From Singulisphaera sp. GP187 (GTDB lineage Bacteria; Planctomycetota; Phycisphaerae; Phycisphaerales; SM1A02), in the NCBI GenBank assembly GCA_945871915.1, contig CAMBXO010000003.1, positions 124,001-188,000 of the forward strand: a DNA stretch of 64,000 nucleotides. Reading direction: 5' to 3'. How positions within the stretch are numbered: the first letter of the stretch is position 1; each line of letters starts with the position of its first letter. The notes beneath the pieces are model-generated. The model was not told the origin of the DNA. It did not search any database and saw only the letters and a list, made by a program, of their open reading frames with translations. This document shows positions 15,974 to 24,772 of the stretch, piece after piece. The position numbers and the translations under genes are program-made.

Positions 15974-16303
15974 TCAAAGTGGTACGGCCGGCACCGGAGG
16001 CGTGGCCTCGGGCGGTAGCCGTGGTGCGGCCAATCGATCTGCGTCCGCGGCAAAGACAAAATCTTTTTCAGTAATCCCACCCGCGTCGTGCGTGGAAAGT
16101 GTGAGCGACACTTTGTTCCACCGAACAAGAATGTCTGGATGATGCTGCACCCGTTCTGCGGCGTGTGCAACATCCTGAACAAACTTCATACTGGTCAAGA
16201 AGTCTGCAAACTGGTAGGTGCGTTGGATGCTGTCGCCACACTCTGCCCACTGAACCAATTTGGCCAAGCGATTCGCGACCTGGCGTGGCGACAAAGCCTT
16301 CAT
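15974..16303 (-). CDS. 4a-hydroxytetrahydrobiopterin dehydratase (PhhB/DCoH type)
   Basis: 109 aa. It dehydrates 4a-hydroxytetrahydropterin so that the cofactor of aromatic amino acid hydroxylases can be recycled. The family core is AERVQHHPDILVRWNKVSLTLSTHDAGGITEKDFVFA, with HHPD and the later His as active-site residues. The sequence begins LSPRQVANRLAKLVQW. ATG 16303 follows a TAGATT box by 10 nt; a TTG 12 nt further upstream is less likely. No phenylalanine hydroxylase gene is nearby. The C-terminus ends in a Pro/Ala-rich tail of about 15 residues. Confidence 0.9.
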   Translation of the reverse strand: MKALSPRQVANRLAKLVQWAECGDSIQRTYQFADFLTSMKFVQDVAHAAERVQHHPDILVRWNKVSLTLSTHDAGGITEKDFVFAADADRLAAPRLPPEATPPVPAVPL

Positions 16304-16313
16304 GAAGTGTGAC

Positions 16314-16319
16314 AATCTA
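16314..16319 (-). promoter_or_regulatory. -10 box (TAGATT) of the pterin dehydratase
   Basis: TAGATT on the minus strand ends 10 nt before ATG 16303. Confidence 0.5.
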
Positions 16320-16385
16320 CCCGTTCCAGCTCTATCGCACAGTGGCCTGCACAGCCGAAATCACGGGCGTTCGTTCCGTCACCGT

Positions 16386-16391
16386 TACACT
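16386..16391 (+). promoter_or_regulatory. -10 box (TACACT) of the SpoIIE-family phosphatase
   Basis: TACACT ends 8 nt before the ATG at 16400. No purine-rich ribosome site is visible. Confidence 0.55.
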
Positions 16392-16399
16392 CGCCCTGC

Positions 16400-17623
16400 A
16401 TGCTGGAAGATGACTCGCCTCAGGACACACCCCAGTCGATTCGCTTGCTCTTCACTGCAACGCCCCGGCGGATGGCATCTCTCCCCTTGCTCGCTCAACA
16501 AGTCGGTGAGGCCATGGAACTGGTGTGCCGCTGCCAGTGCGCTCCACTTGCCACGGCACACGACGGCCTGACGGAACATTCGGCAGACGCCATTGTGATT
16601 GTGCTCGATCCGCTTGATGACACGGGAGGCCTCACGTCATTGCTTGATCAGTGCGATCAGCATGACCTTCCCAGATTTCTGCTGACCGACCGCCACAGCC
16701 GAACGCAGATGGGTCTTGAGGCCATGGATGCAGCGGCTTCACCAGAAGTCATTGCGGCAACACTTCGAGGCATGCTGTCGCAGAGGCCGTACCTGCAAAG
16801 GCTGAAACAGCAAGCCTCCAATGTCAAAGGAATCCTTGGAGGGCTTCGAAGTGATATGGCCCGCATGCAAGATGAATTGCAATTGGCCGCGCAAGTGCAG
16901 CGGGAGTTTCTGCCCAAGTCGCTTCCCGATCTTCCGCGTGCCCGCATGGCCGTCATGTGGCGGCCCGCCAGTTGGGTGAGTGGTGACATGTACGACACGC
17001 GAAGGCTGGACGAACATCATCTTGGACTTTTTGTTGCCGACGCCGTGGGTCACGGTGTTCCTGCTGCACTCATGACGATGGTCATCAGTCGAAGTCTTCC
17101 CACCAAGGAAATTCAGGGCAATTCCTATCGCATTGTTCCACCGGCCGAAGCACTCGCCAAGGTGAATATGGAATTACTGAAGCGTCACGGTCGCGACACT
17201 CGATTTGCAACGGCCGTGTACGCGGTGCTGGACCTTCGCACGCTTCGTTTGCGTGTGGCCTGCGCTGGGCACCCGGCGCCCATCGTGCTGCGAGGCCGCA
17301 ATACGATTGAAATGGTTCACGGCAAAGGCGGCGTCTTGGGCGTCTTTGAAGATGAAGTCTGTGAAAATGTCGAGGTGGACCTGAATCCGGGCGATCGCCT
17401 GCTGTTGTATTCCGATGGATTTGAAGCTGCGTTTCTTGATGACTCCGCTTCACCCGGTGTCGGTCGAGACGCACTGGGGTTACACATGGATGCGTTTCGC
17501 TCCATGCTGGCAGTAGACGAGCCAGAGGACATCATTAAGCGACTGGGCGAACGCATCGACCGCGGCTCTACGGACTCCGCCCATGTGGATGACATCACAC
17601 TGCTGGCTCTGAAGGTTAGTTAA
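16400..17623 (+). CDS. PP2C-like (SpoIIE/RsbU) serine phosphatase with N-terminal regulatory domain
   Basis: 407 aa. Residues about 1-135 form a receiver-like domain with VIVLDPLDDTG and RFLLTDRH that lacks a clear phosphoacceptor set, so it may be a pseudo-receiver. A coiled-coil linker follows (RLKQQASNVKGILGGL...DELQLAAQVQREFLP). The C-terminal phosphatase keeps its metal ligands: SGDMYD, VADAVGHGVPAALMTM, LLLYSDGFEAAF and DDITLLALKV. Such proteins dephosphorylate STAS-domain anti-anti-sigma factors in partner-switching pathways. No STAS or anti-sigma kinase gene is near, so the target is unknown. It ends 8 bp inside the convergent riboflavin synthase gene. Confidence 0.88.
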   Translation: MLEDDSPQDTPQSIRLLFTATPRRMASLPLLAQQVGEAMELVCRCQCAPLATAHDGLTEHSADAIVIVLDPLDDTGGLTSLLDQCDQHDLPRFLLTDRHSRTQMGLEAMDAAASPEVIAATLRGMLSQRPYLQRLKQQASNVKGILGGLRSDMARMQDELQLAAQVQREFLPKSLPDLPRARMAVMWRPASWVSGDMYDTRRLDEHHLGLFVADAVGHGVPAALMTMVISRSLPTKEIQGNSYRIVPPAEALAKVNMELLKRHGRDTRFATAVYAVLDLRTLRLRVACAGHPAPIVLRGRNTIEMVHGKGGVLGVFEDEVCENVEVDLNPGDRLLLYSDGFEAAFLDDSASPGVGRDALGLHMDAFRSMLAVDEPEDIIKRLGERIDRGSTDSAHVDDITLLALKVS

Positions 17624-18230
17624 CTTCTGGAACAGCCCGCGCGTGGTGCGCAATCTGCGCCGCGATCATTTTGGCCAATACATCCACTTCCACATTCACG
17701 CTGGTTCCAGCCAACCGCACCTTCAGTGTGGTGCGATCAAGCGTTTCAGGAATCAAGGCCACCTCAAACCATGCAGGGCCGATGGCGGCCACCGTAAGAC
17801 TGATGCCATCCACCGAGACACTTCCCTGCGCCACCATGTGCTTGCAACAGGCGGCTGGCACACAAATGCGTGTGCGCCATCCACCACCGGTGCGATCGAC
17901 CGTGAGCACCGTTCCCACGGCATCCACATGACCCTGCACAAAATGTCCGCCAAGCAGCGCATCAGCTCGCATGGCTCGTTCCAAATTGACCGAGTCGCCA
18001 ACGGTCAACTGACCCATAGTTGTCAGGGAAATTGTTTGTGGAACCACATCAAAGCGCAGAGTTCCAGAATCAGATTCAACAAGGGTCAGACAACATCCAT
18101 TGACGGCAATGCTCTCTCCGCATTGAGCGTCCGCAGGCCAACCGTTTGCATGAATGCCAAGCCGAACGCCCGCCGGAGTCGGCCGGTGTTCGCAAACGGT
18201 TCCCATGTGCTGAATCAGACCGGTGAACAC
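17616..18230 (-). CDS. ribE: Riboflavin synthase, alpha subunit type
   Basis: 204 aa. It dismutates two 6,7-dimethyl-8-ribityllumazines into riboflavin. The start MFTGLIQHMGTV is diagnostic of the family and fixes GTG 18230 as the start. The protein is two similar lumazine-binding barrels, with SIAVNGCCLTLVES and LNLERAM-like SVNLERAMRADALLGGHFVQGHVDAVG in the first and GSVSVDGISLTVAAIG in the second. SpoIID ends 11 nt upstream, so the two genes are probably co-transcribed. Other rib genes are not in the window. Confidence 0.94.
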   Translation of the reverse strand: MFTGLIQHMGTVCEHRPTPAGVRLGIHANGWPADAQCGESIAVNGCCLTLVESDSGTLRFDVVPQTISLTTMGQLTVGDSVNLERAMRADALLGGHFVQGHVDAVGTVLTVDRTGGGWRTRICVPAACCKHMVAQGSVSVDGISLTVAAIGPAWFEVALIPETLDRTTLKVRLAGTSVNVEVDVLAKMIAAQIAHHARAVPEVN

Positions 18231-18241
18231 GCCATGGCTCC

Positions 18242-19753
18242 TTACGGAATCGCCGCTTGTCCTGTGGGGGAAATTGCGTCGCTTGTGAACTCTTGTTGCA
18301 CCGGAGCACTTTCCACAACGGCACCGGGGTAATAGCGCCGCAGAATCTCTCGGTAATTGCGTCCGGACTTGCCCATGGCTTGTGCGCCAAACTGGCACAT
18401 GCCCGAACCGTGGCCGTGGCCGCGCCCGCTCAGCGTCACAGTGCCACGCTCAACACGCGGCGAAAAAAAACCGCTCTTAAGTGAGTCCTTACTTCCGGTT
18501 GCCCCCGCATTGACCGCATATCGAAAGTCCTCGGCATCCCACAACACTTTGCGACCACGAGAGTCTGTGATGCGATACGACACAGGCCGCCCCGCGGGAT
18601 TTGCCTCGGCAAGAATGATGGACTTCACGCCAGAGAGCGATCCAAGATCTTGTCTTCCTTCCTGCTGCGCCCACGCATTCAAACGGTTTGCCAACGCAGC
18701 GCTCTTCATGGACACCGTCCACTTGGCAGTCGGTGCCTTCTCGCAACAGTTCTTCGGTCGAGCATCCTCTGACCCATCCACATCCAACGGCGAAATGTCC
18801 ATCCAACTGCCCTCTCGAATGGCATCCGTGGCCGCTGCAGGAATGCCTCCGCAGCAACTGCTGTAGTACGCAGGAACAACTCGGCCTTCAAAGACAAGAT
18901 ATTGACCCGCAGTTTCACGCACCGCTTCGCAACTCGCCGGATCCGCCGTCGAACCAATCCACGCCTGACTCGCTTGCCCTGCCACCACATCAAAATGCCT
19001 TCGACCCTTCCACCACGCATGTTCACACAAGGCATAACTCCGAGCAGCAACTGCCTGCGCTAGAAATGTTTCGTGGCTCCATCCCTTATACAACTCTTTG
19101 GCCAACACGCCGGGCAAGTATTGTTCAATGGGGACTGCAAACACCAAGTCGGCTCCATCCGAGTTGGAATCGCTTCGCCGTACCAGTATCGCGTCACCTG
19201 GCCAGACACCGCCCTGCCAATGGATTTCTTTGCTGGAACCCTTGGGCGGAGCAATCAGCAATGAATCGGAAGGCGGCGACTTGATGTGCATTCGGGAAGC
19301 AAGGCTGGTGCCCACCGACTCAATCATGTTCCATCCATCGGATGCGGGGCGAAAGCTGACGGGTGTCCGAACCGTGCACCCACTCGATGCCGACTCTGCC
19401 TTGACCCACAGCCAGCCAGATGGATGCGACAGAACGATGGCATCTCCCTGCGAACTTGCCACACGAATGCGAATGCTTGGCTCGCTCTGCGGAATGGTGG
19501 GCCGAAGTGCTGGCGGTTTGGGACGCTCCGGAGTTGGCGAAGCGATGACAGCCGGCGCAGGCTGCGGGCCAGTGAGGTGCGGCCGACCGTCGAGTGGGCT
19601 TGCAGGCAAATTCAGGGTCGTGGTGGTTCGCGACCGCCCTTCACACCCCGACGGAAGCAATGCGGTACTCCACGCAACGGTCACAATACCCACGGCACAC
19701 AGCAGCCAGCGACCAGCCGATTTCGGAATGCGCCATCCGCCGGCTCCCAGCAT
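18242..19753 (-). CDS. SpoIID/LytB-domain exported protein
   Basis: 503 aa with an N-terminal transmembrane or signal anchor (about residues 15-37) and a Pro-rich stretch. The SpoIID domain is clear: IEQYLPGVLAKELYKGWSHETFLAQAVAARSYAL, then YYSSCCGGIPAAATDAI and the C-terminal GRGHGHGSGMCQFGAQAMGKSGRNYREILRRYYPG. SpoIID is a lytic transglycosylase in sporulating Firmicutes; LytB-type relatives modify amidase activity. Here it likely acts on peptidoglycan in the periplasm, with no sporulation implied. AGGAG precedes ATG 19753 by about 6 nt. Confidence 0.9.
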   Translation of the reverse strand: MLGAGGWRIPKSAGRWLLCAVGIVTVAWSTALLPSGCEGRSRTTTTLNLPASPLDGRPHLTGPQPAPAVIASPTPERPKPPALRPTIPQSEPSIRIRVASSQGDAIVLSHPSGWLWVKAESASSGCTVRTPVSFRPASDGWNMIESVGTSLASRMHIKSPPSDSLLIAPPKGSSKEIHWQGGVWPGDAILVRRSDSNSDGADLVFAVPIEQYLPGVLAKELYKGWSHETFLAQAVAARSYALCEHAWWKGRRHFDVVAGQASQAWIGSTADPASCEAVRETAGQYLVFEGRVVPAYYSSCCGGIPAAATDAIREGSWMDISPLDVDGSEDARPKNCCEKAPTAKWTVSMKSAALANRLNAWAQQEGRQDLGSLSGVKSIILAEANPAGRPVSYRITDSRGRKVLWDAEDFRYAVNAGATGSKDSLKSGFFSPRVERGTVTLSGRGHGHGSGMCQFGAQAMGKSGRNYREILRRYYPGAVVESAPVQQEFTSDAISPTGQAAIP

Positions 19754-19786
19754 GCGGGGCTCCTATGCCGCCATCGCGGCGAAAAT

Positions 19787-20713
19787 TCAATCCAGATTTC
19801 GCAGCGTCAGCCCGTTGGCTTCCAGAAGGATTCGCAATTCATCCAGACTGGTCTGTCCGAAATTCTTCACGCCCATGAGTTCGGCTTCGGTGCGTGCTGC
19901 AAGATCTCCAAGCGTGTGAATTCCAAGCAATTGCAATGCCTTGCGAGCTCGGACGGACAGTTCCAGTTGCGACAGGGGCTTGTTCAACACTTCTTCGCCA
20001 ACTTGATCCTTGAGTTTTTCCATCATTTCAACTCGAATCTTGTCGTAGTGCCCGCGATCCAATTGCTGACCCAGTCGCAGTCCCTTGGCGGTGAGCATGC
20101 TCTTGATCTCAACCAAGCTGGTCTCGCCAAAATTCTTGTAGCTCAGCAATTCAGCCTCGCTGATTCGCAATAAATCCCCAAGCGAGCGAATCTGCATTTT
20201 CTTCAGGCAATTGCGAGCCCGCACGGACAACTCAAAATCCGTCACCGGCGTGTCCATCATGGCATCGCGGCGAGCACCTTCTCGTGCAATTTCTTCGTCG
20301 TAGAGCATGTCCTTGCTGGCACGGACATCCTTCAAAAACAATTTAGCTCGTGGGTGCGTTGGATTGGCTTCCATCACTTTCTTGAGCAATTTCTCGGCGC
20401 GCGTGAACTGCCCGGCATCCTCAAGAAGCACCGCCATATTCACATAGACATTGATTGGAGGACTCGGCAAACGAGTGCACTCCTCGTAGGTGCGCAGCGC
20501 ATCATCATCAAACCCAAGACGATCCTGTAAGCGAGCACAGTTAAAGAGTGTCTTGGCGCATCGATCTTTCGACGCCGCCTCCTTCCATGCTTCAAGGGCC
20601 TGAACCCATTGCCCCTCCGACTCCAGTTGCTGTGCCGAGCGCACAAAAGGTGCGGCGGCAGCGGGATCGTTTCGGGTGGCTCCGATGACGGTATCAAGAC
20701 CTAAGTTGGCCAT
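19787..20713 (-). CDS. TPR protein with two tandem RNA polymerase alpha-CTD modules
   Basis: 308 aa. Residues about 20-150 are tetratricopeptide-like helices (QWVQALEAWKEAASKD, NVYVNMAVLLEDAGQFTRAEKLLKKV). Two alpha-CTD folds follow. The first reads FELSVRARNCLKKMQIRSLGDLLRISEAELLSYKNFGETSLVEIKSML, and the second LELSVRARKALQLLGIHTLGDLAARTEAELMGVKNFGQTSLDEL. The first keeps the equivalents of E. coli alpha R265, N268, G296 and S299; both have Thr in place of K298, and the second has Lys for N268. There is no polymerase assembly domain, so this is not RpoA. It may bind DNA or activators. GAGGAA precedes ATG 20713. Confidence 0.88.
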   Translation of the reverse strand: MANLGLDTVIGATRNDPAAAAPFVRSAQQLESEGQWVQALEAWKEAASKDRCAKTLFNCARLQDRLGFDDDALRTYEECTRLPSPPINVYVNMAVLLEDAGQFTRAEKLLKKVMEANPTHPRAKLFLKDVRASKDMLYDEEIAREGARRDAMMDTPVTDFELSVRARNCLKKMQIRSLGDLLRISEAELLSYKNFGETSLVEIKSMLTAKGLRLGQQLDRGHYDKIRVEMMEKLKDQVGEEVLNKPLSQLELSVRARKALQLLGIHTLGDLAARTEAELMGVKNFGQTSLDELRILLEANGLTLRNLD

Positions 20714-20768
20714 GGTTCTTCCTCAGTCTGGTGAAGCGTTGATTACGGAAAATGAACGATTGGGAAGT

Positions 20769-22217
20769 CTACACATGATGGTCGGTCGGCTCCAGCAGCC
20801 GAATCCGTCGCCAGGCCCCCCGCTCGAACCGCCAGCCAACAAAGACTCCATACAGAATGATGTACACGCCTGATCCAATCCATGGGCCAACGCTCATGAG
20901 CCCCGGTTGGGTCAGAACAAGCCACAGACCCAATCCGACTATGAATCCCCAACTCAAAATAATCGTGGCAAAGCCAGGCACAAGCGTGTCGCCTGCACCT
21001 CGCAGGGCACCGGTGTAGGTAATTCCGATGGCATCAAATGTCTGAAAGATGGCAGCACAAATCATCAGGCGTGAACCGATTTCGATGACCTCGTGCATGA
21101 GTGCCGGATCGTCATTGGATACAAAGATGCCGATCAATTCCCGGCGAAACACCGCCATCAAAATGGCGCAGATGGTCATGTACATCATCGCCATGCCAAC
21201 GGCCCAGTGCGCCCGATTGGCCGCCAGTTCCGGTCGACCTGCACCGATGTACTTGCCCACCAGCGCCGTGGTCGCCACGCTAAACCCCACCGCAGGCATA
21301 AAGGACAGATGCATGTAGCGAAGGGTGGCCCACCCCGCCGTGAGATGCTGCACGCCGAATTCGCCAACCAGGATCGTCATGAAGATGGCCCAGCAAATGA
21401 TCTCGTTTCCAAATTGAATGCTGACCGGCCATCCAAGCTTCGCAAGATCTCGCAGTTCTTTGGCGCGAGGTCGCCACGCCTGTCGCGTCTTGAACTCGCG
21501 CGCAATCGCACCAAAGAGAAACAAAGAGAGCGGAATGCTGGCTTCGGCAATCGTTCCGCACACCGTTGCAATGGCTGAACCGAACAAGCCCATGGGAGCC
21601 ACTCCTGCAACACCCGGCATCCCCCAGTCCGGTCGCCCCTCTGAACCGTAAATCAATACGTAGTTCAGCAGCACATTGACAATGTTTCCGACAATCGCCG
21701 CCACTGCAATGATGCGCGGGCGTTGTAGGCCAAAGAAAAAATTGCTCATGGCCTTTCCAACCAACCCCGCAATCGATCCATACGCAAGAACCATTCCGTA
21801 TTGGACTTCCAACTTCAGTAACTCGGGAGGATGCCCCATCGCACCAAAAAGCATGGGAAGGCAAATGGCCCACGGAATCATGATCAACACCCATGAGGCA
21901 ATGGCCATCCACACGCCCGCCCATCCATGGTGCGCCACGGCACTTCGGCGGCCTGCGCCAATGTTTTGCGCTACAAATGTATTGACAACACTTAAAAAGC
22001 CAAACAAGAACGCCTGCGGCGCAAAGGCCCAGAGGCCCCCATTGCCTTGTGCTGCAACTTCAAGCGGACCAACATGTGAAACCATGATCGCATCCACGAA
22101 TTGCATCGTGGTGTAACTGAGCATGGTGAGAACAGTGGGCCACGCCTGCGTCCACACTTCGTGCATGGGATGGCGATGGAATGCAACCGCCGCAACGGGC
22201 GATTCATTCGAAATCAC
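20769..22217 (-). CDS. MATE-family multidrug/Na+ antiporter
   Basis: 482 aa with about 12 transmembrane helices in two halves. NTFVAQNIGAGRRSAVAHHGW and VATTALVGKYIGAGRPELAANRAHWA are the paired MATE motifs (helix 2 and its repeat). Export of cationic drugs or metabolites coupled to H+ or Na+ is the family role; the substrate is unknown. The start is GTG 22217, which overlaps the nuoG stop as GTGA; Met18 is an alternative. The coupling to nuoG is unusual. Confidence 0.88.
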   Translation of the reverse strand: MISNESPVAAVAFHRHPMHEVWTQAWPTVLTMLSYTTMQFVDAIMVSHVGPLEVAAQGNGGLWAFAPQAFLFGFLSVVNTFVAQNIGAGRRSAVAHHGWAGVWMAIASWVLIMIPWAICLPMLFGAMGHPPELLKLEVQYGMVLAYGSIAGLVGKAMSNFFFGLQRPRIIAVAAIVGNIVNVLLNYVLIYGSEGRPDWGMPGVAGVAPMGLFGSAIATVCGTIAEASIPLSLFLFGAIAREFKTRQAWRPRAKELRDLAKLGWPVSIQFGNEIICWAIFMTILVGEFGVQHLTAGWATLRYMHLSFMPAVGFSVATTALVGKYIGAGRPELAANRAHWAVGMAMMYMTICAILMAVFRRELIGIFVSNDDPALMHEVIEIGSRLMICAAIFQTFDAIGITYTGALRGAGDTLVPGFATIILSWGFIVGLGLWLVLTQPGLMSVGPWIGSGVYIILYGVFVGWRFERGAWRRIRLLEPTDHHV

Positions 22218-23869
22218 AATTCCACCAGCACCATGTCACTCTCCATGGCGGTCCGAACGGGCGTTGGGTGGTAATCCGTGGCAAAGCGTTCGAGGCCCGG
22301 ATGCTGTGCCATGTCGGCTCGAACTGCTGCGCCATGGAATGCCATGGTGCGAAGGCCCTGATGATGGGCTTGCAAGTCGAGCGCAATCTGAGACTCGCAC
22401 TTGGAAAAATCTACGGGCTGAATCGCGCGATCGAATCCCTGCAGGCGATCCTTGGCGTTCTGAAATGTTCCGCTCTTTTCCATCCACGATGCACCGGGCA
22501 GGACAACTTCCGCCAACTCGTTCAATGACGTGGGCAGCGTGTCAATCAGAACAAACGGAACTGCGGAGAATGCGGCATGCAATGACGGACTCACCCATTC
22601 ACTTGGATAATTTCCGGTCACCACGCACGCTCCAATCGATTTCGCCTGCACCAACTTCTCAAATGACACGGCGTCATGCACCACGCGGCCCGCTGCAAGC
22701 GCCTGCAAAACGCTGCGAACGCCGCGCGCATTGGGTGCCTTTTCCGCATACAAGGTGAATCCACTAGGAAATGCCTTGTCGGATCCATGGATTGGAACGG
22801 GTCCCACCGCAAGTTCCGCACGTGGGTCGTGCGACAGAACCCATTTCGCCAACAGGTAGGCATCTTCACAACTCAGCATCGGACTCACCATCAGGCCGAG
22901 GCGCGTTGCGGCCTTCGCTGCACTCTTCATGAAGTCATTGGTCCGCGTCAAAGCTGCATCCCATGCTTCGGGCGCCTGATCCAAGGCCAACGGCTCGCAG
23001 CCCTTGATCCGCGGCATGTTGAGCCGATCCTCTCGGTGAACAAACTTCCAACCATAGCGCACCTCGTCGGTGATCCACCACGCATTCACCTCGGCATTTT
23101 CCCGGGGCTTGATCCGATACACGCGACCATCCTGATGCTCCACGCTGATGTTGTCGCCGCTGGCAGTGATGCCGTCAATGCTGGCGGTCTTGGTGAGGAA
23201 CCACACGCGCTGCTGAAAGAGAAAGTCCTTATCAAGCAGGGCGCCGACCGGGCAGATGTCCACCACATTTCCGCTGAGTTCGTTGCCTAGGGCAATGCCG
23301 GGGAATACATCAATCTCTTCCGTGCTTCCTCGACCAAGCACCATCAATTCGCCGGTGCCGGTCACTTCGCGAGTGAACCGCACGCACCGTGTGCACATGA
23401 TGCAGCGATCGCTGTACAGCAGCACATTGGGGCCGATGTCTTTTTTGGGCCGCTTGTTCTTGGCTTCTTTAAATCGGCTCTCCGCCCGCCCGTATTGATA
23501 ACTGTAGTCCTGCAGATGGCATTCCCCCGCTTGATCGCAGACCGAGCAGTCGACGGGATGATTGATAAGCAGAAACTCCATCACCGCTTTTTGGTTGGCG
23601 ACACTCTTGGGGCTGTCGGTGTACACCACTTGGCCATCCACAGCCGGTGTCTGGCAAGTTGGACTTAGCTTGGTGGCCGGAATGAGCTTGCCAGTCTTGG
23701 CATCTTTGTTCCACACTTCTCCAAGACAGATCCTGCAATTGGCGACCACTGAGAGGGATGGATGCCAGCAATAGTGAGGGATTTCCTGTTCCGCGCGAAG
23801 AGCGACCTGAAGGATCGTCTCGCCTTTTTGAAATTCGTGCTGGCGGCCGTTAATCGTGATCTGGGGCAT
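22214..23869 (-). CDS. nuoG: NADH-quinone oxidoreductase subunit G (iron-sulfur protein)
   Basis: 551 aa. The N-terminal third has the complete NuoG cluster set: a 2Fe-2S site at C34/C45/C48/C72, the His-Cys 4Fe-4S site H104/C108/C111/C117, and another 4Fe-4S site at C156/C159/C162/C206. A 4Fe4S-Mo/W-bis-MGD type domain remnant follows (FLTKTASIDGITASGDNISVEHQDGRVYRI, then MEKSGTFQNAKDRLQGF). In complex I this subunit passes electrons from NADH towards quinone. No other nuo gene is in the window; the neighbour is a MATE pump. The N-terminal part also resembles soluble NADH-linked hydrogenase or formate dehydrogenase subunits, which I consider less likely. Confidence 0.88.
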   Translation of the reverse strand: MPQITINGRQHEFQKGETILQVALRAEQEIPHYCWHPSLSVVANCRICLGEVWNKDAKTGKLIPATKLSPTCQTPAVDGQVVYTDSPKSVANQKAVMEFLLINHPVDCSVCDQAGECHLQDYSYQYGRAESRFKEAKNKRPKKDIGPNVLLYSDRCIMCTRCVRFTREVTGTGELMVLGRGSTEEIDVFPGIALGNELSGNVVDICPVGALLDKDFLFQQRVWFLTKTASIDGITASGDNISVEHQDGRVYRIKPRENAEVNAWWITDEVRYGWKFVHREDRLNMPRIKGCEPLALDQAPEAWDAALTRTNDFMKSAAKAATRLGLMVSPMLSCEDAYLLAKWVLSHDPRAELAVGPVPIHGSDKAFPSGFTLYAEKAPNARGVRSVLQALAAGRVVHDAVSFEKLVQAKSIGACVVTGNYPSEWVSPSLHAAFSAVPFVLIDTLPTSLNELAEVVLPGASWMEKSGTFQNAKDRLQGFDRAIQPVDFSKCESQIALDLQAHHQGLRTMAFHGAAVRADMAQHPGLERFATDYHPTPVRTAMESDMVLVEL

Positions 23870-23914
23870 GGATGAAGGGACCCAAGTGGGATTGAGCGTG
23901 AGAGTCTAGCGACC

Positions 23915-23955
23915 CCAAAAACAAACGCACCCGCGACCAGAGGTCACGGGTGCGT
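23915..23955 (-). terminator. Intrinsic terminator of the PEP-CTERM protein gene
   Basis: Positions 23925-23938 pair with 23942-23955 around an AGA loop: 13 base pairs with one mismatch (C34/A46). Read on the minus strand the stem is followed by TTTGTTTTT (23924-23916). It separates the PEP-CTERM gene, ending at 24019, from nuoG. Confidence 0.85.
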
Positions 23956-24018
23956 CAACGGGGAGTGGACCGTTTGGACAGACGGGTTGTGATCCCATCT
24001 GGCCAAGAAAATTCTTTC

Positions 24019-24705
24019 TCACACTCGACGACGGCGAAGGAACGCAAACAATGCGACCGTCGCAATCGCCGAAGGCCCCGGAACATTGGCAAAGCCAACC
24101 CCCATACTGAATTGAGCATCTCCCCCAGAACTTGTTGTCGGAAATAAAGCGAATGACTGAATCGAAATCTGATAGGTGCCTGGAGCGAGCGTCAAGACAC
24201 CGTTGAAGCCTGTGCCACCCGTTCGTGTGTCCACATCGACGAGCCATGCGCCAGAGCCGCTTCCGGCCGCCAATCCGACTGTCACGATGGAGTAGGAGCC
24301 CGTACCGGCAGCTGCCAATTCCACATCGATATTCATCAGTTGCCCTTCACCGCCGACCATAAACAAGGAGGTGAAGTCGCTTCGCGAACTCCAGTTGCGG
24401 GCTGGTCGAAATGCGCCGAAGGCCTTCGCACGAGCCGAACCGTCAGCAAACATCGAACCGGTGTCCACATTAGAAAACTGATTTCCGCCGACCCAATATC
24501 CGCTGGTACCCGATTGATACACCACTTGGCTTGCGGACCACTCGCCAGAACCAGTCATGGTGTGGCTGTCCGACTTCGTTGAGGAGGCATCCGCGGAGAC
24601 TGAACCAGTTTGGTTCAGGAGCACGACATCGGCATTCGCCAGAGCTGCACAACTCAGACCAGCTCCAAGAACCAAGATGTATTGTGCTGTGCGATTTGAG
24701 CGCAT
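24019..24705 (-). CDS. Exported protein with PEP-CTERM-like sorting tail
   Basis: 228 aa. A signal peptide (MRSNRTAQYILVLGAGLSCAALANA) precedes a Gly/Ser/Thr-rich, strand-rich secreted domain with VVLLNQTGSVSADAS and FNGVLTLAPGTYQISIQ. The end reads VPGPSAIATVALFAFLRRRRV: a VPxPS-like motif, a short hydrophobic helix and an Arg cluster, the layout of PEP-CTERM/exosortase substrates. Such proteins are processed at the envelope and often secreted with exopolysaccharide. ATG 24705 follows a strong purine tract (AGGAGAGGGAG). No exosortase gene is visible. The function is unknown. Confidence 0.8.
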   Translation of the reverse strand: MRSNRTAQYILVLGAGLSCAALANADVVLLNQTGSVSADASSTKSDSHTMTGSGEWSASQVVYQSGTSGYWVGGNQFSNVDTGSMFADGSARAKAFGAFRPARNWSSRSDFTSLFMVGGEGQLMNIDVELAAAGTGSYSIVTVGLAAGSGSGAWLVDVDTRTGGTGFNGVLTLAPGTYQISIQSFALFPTTSSGGDAQFSMGVGFANVPGPSAIATVALFAFLRRRRV

Positions 24706-24772
24706 CGATCTCCCTCTCCTTTTCCTTCTCTGCCTCACAACTGAATTGCCGTCGAACACTTTCGATCCCAGC

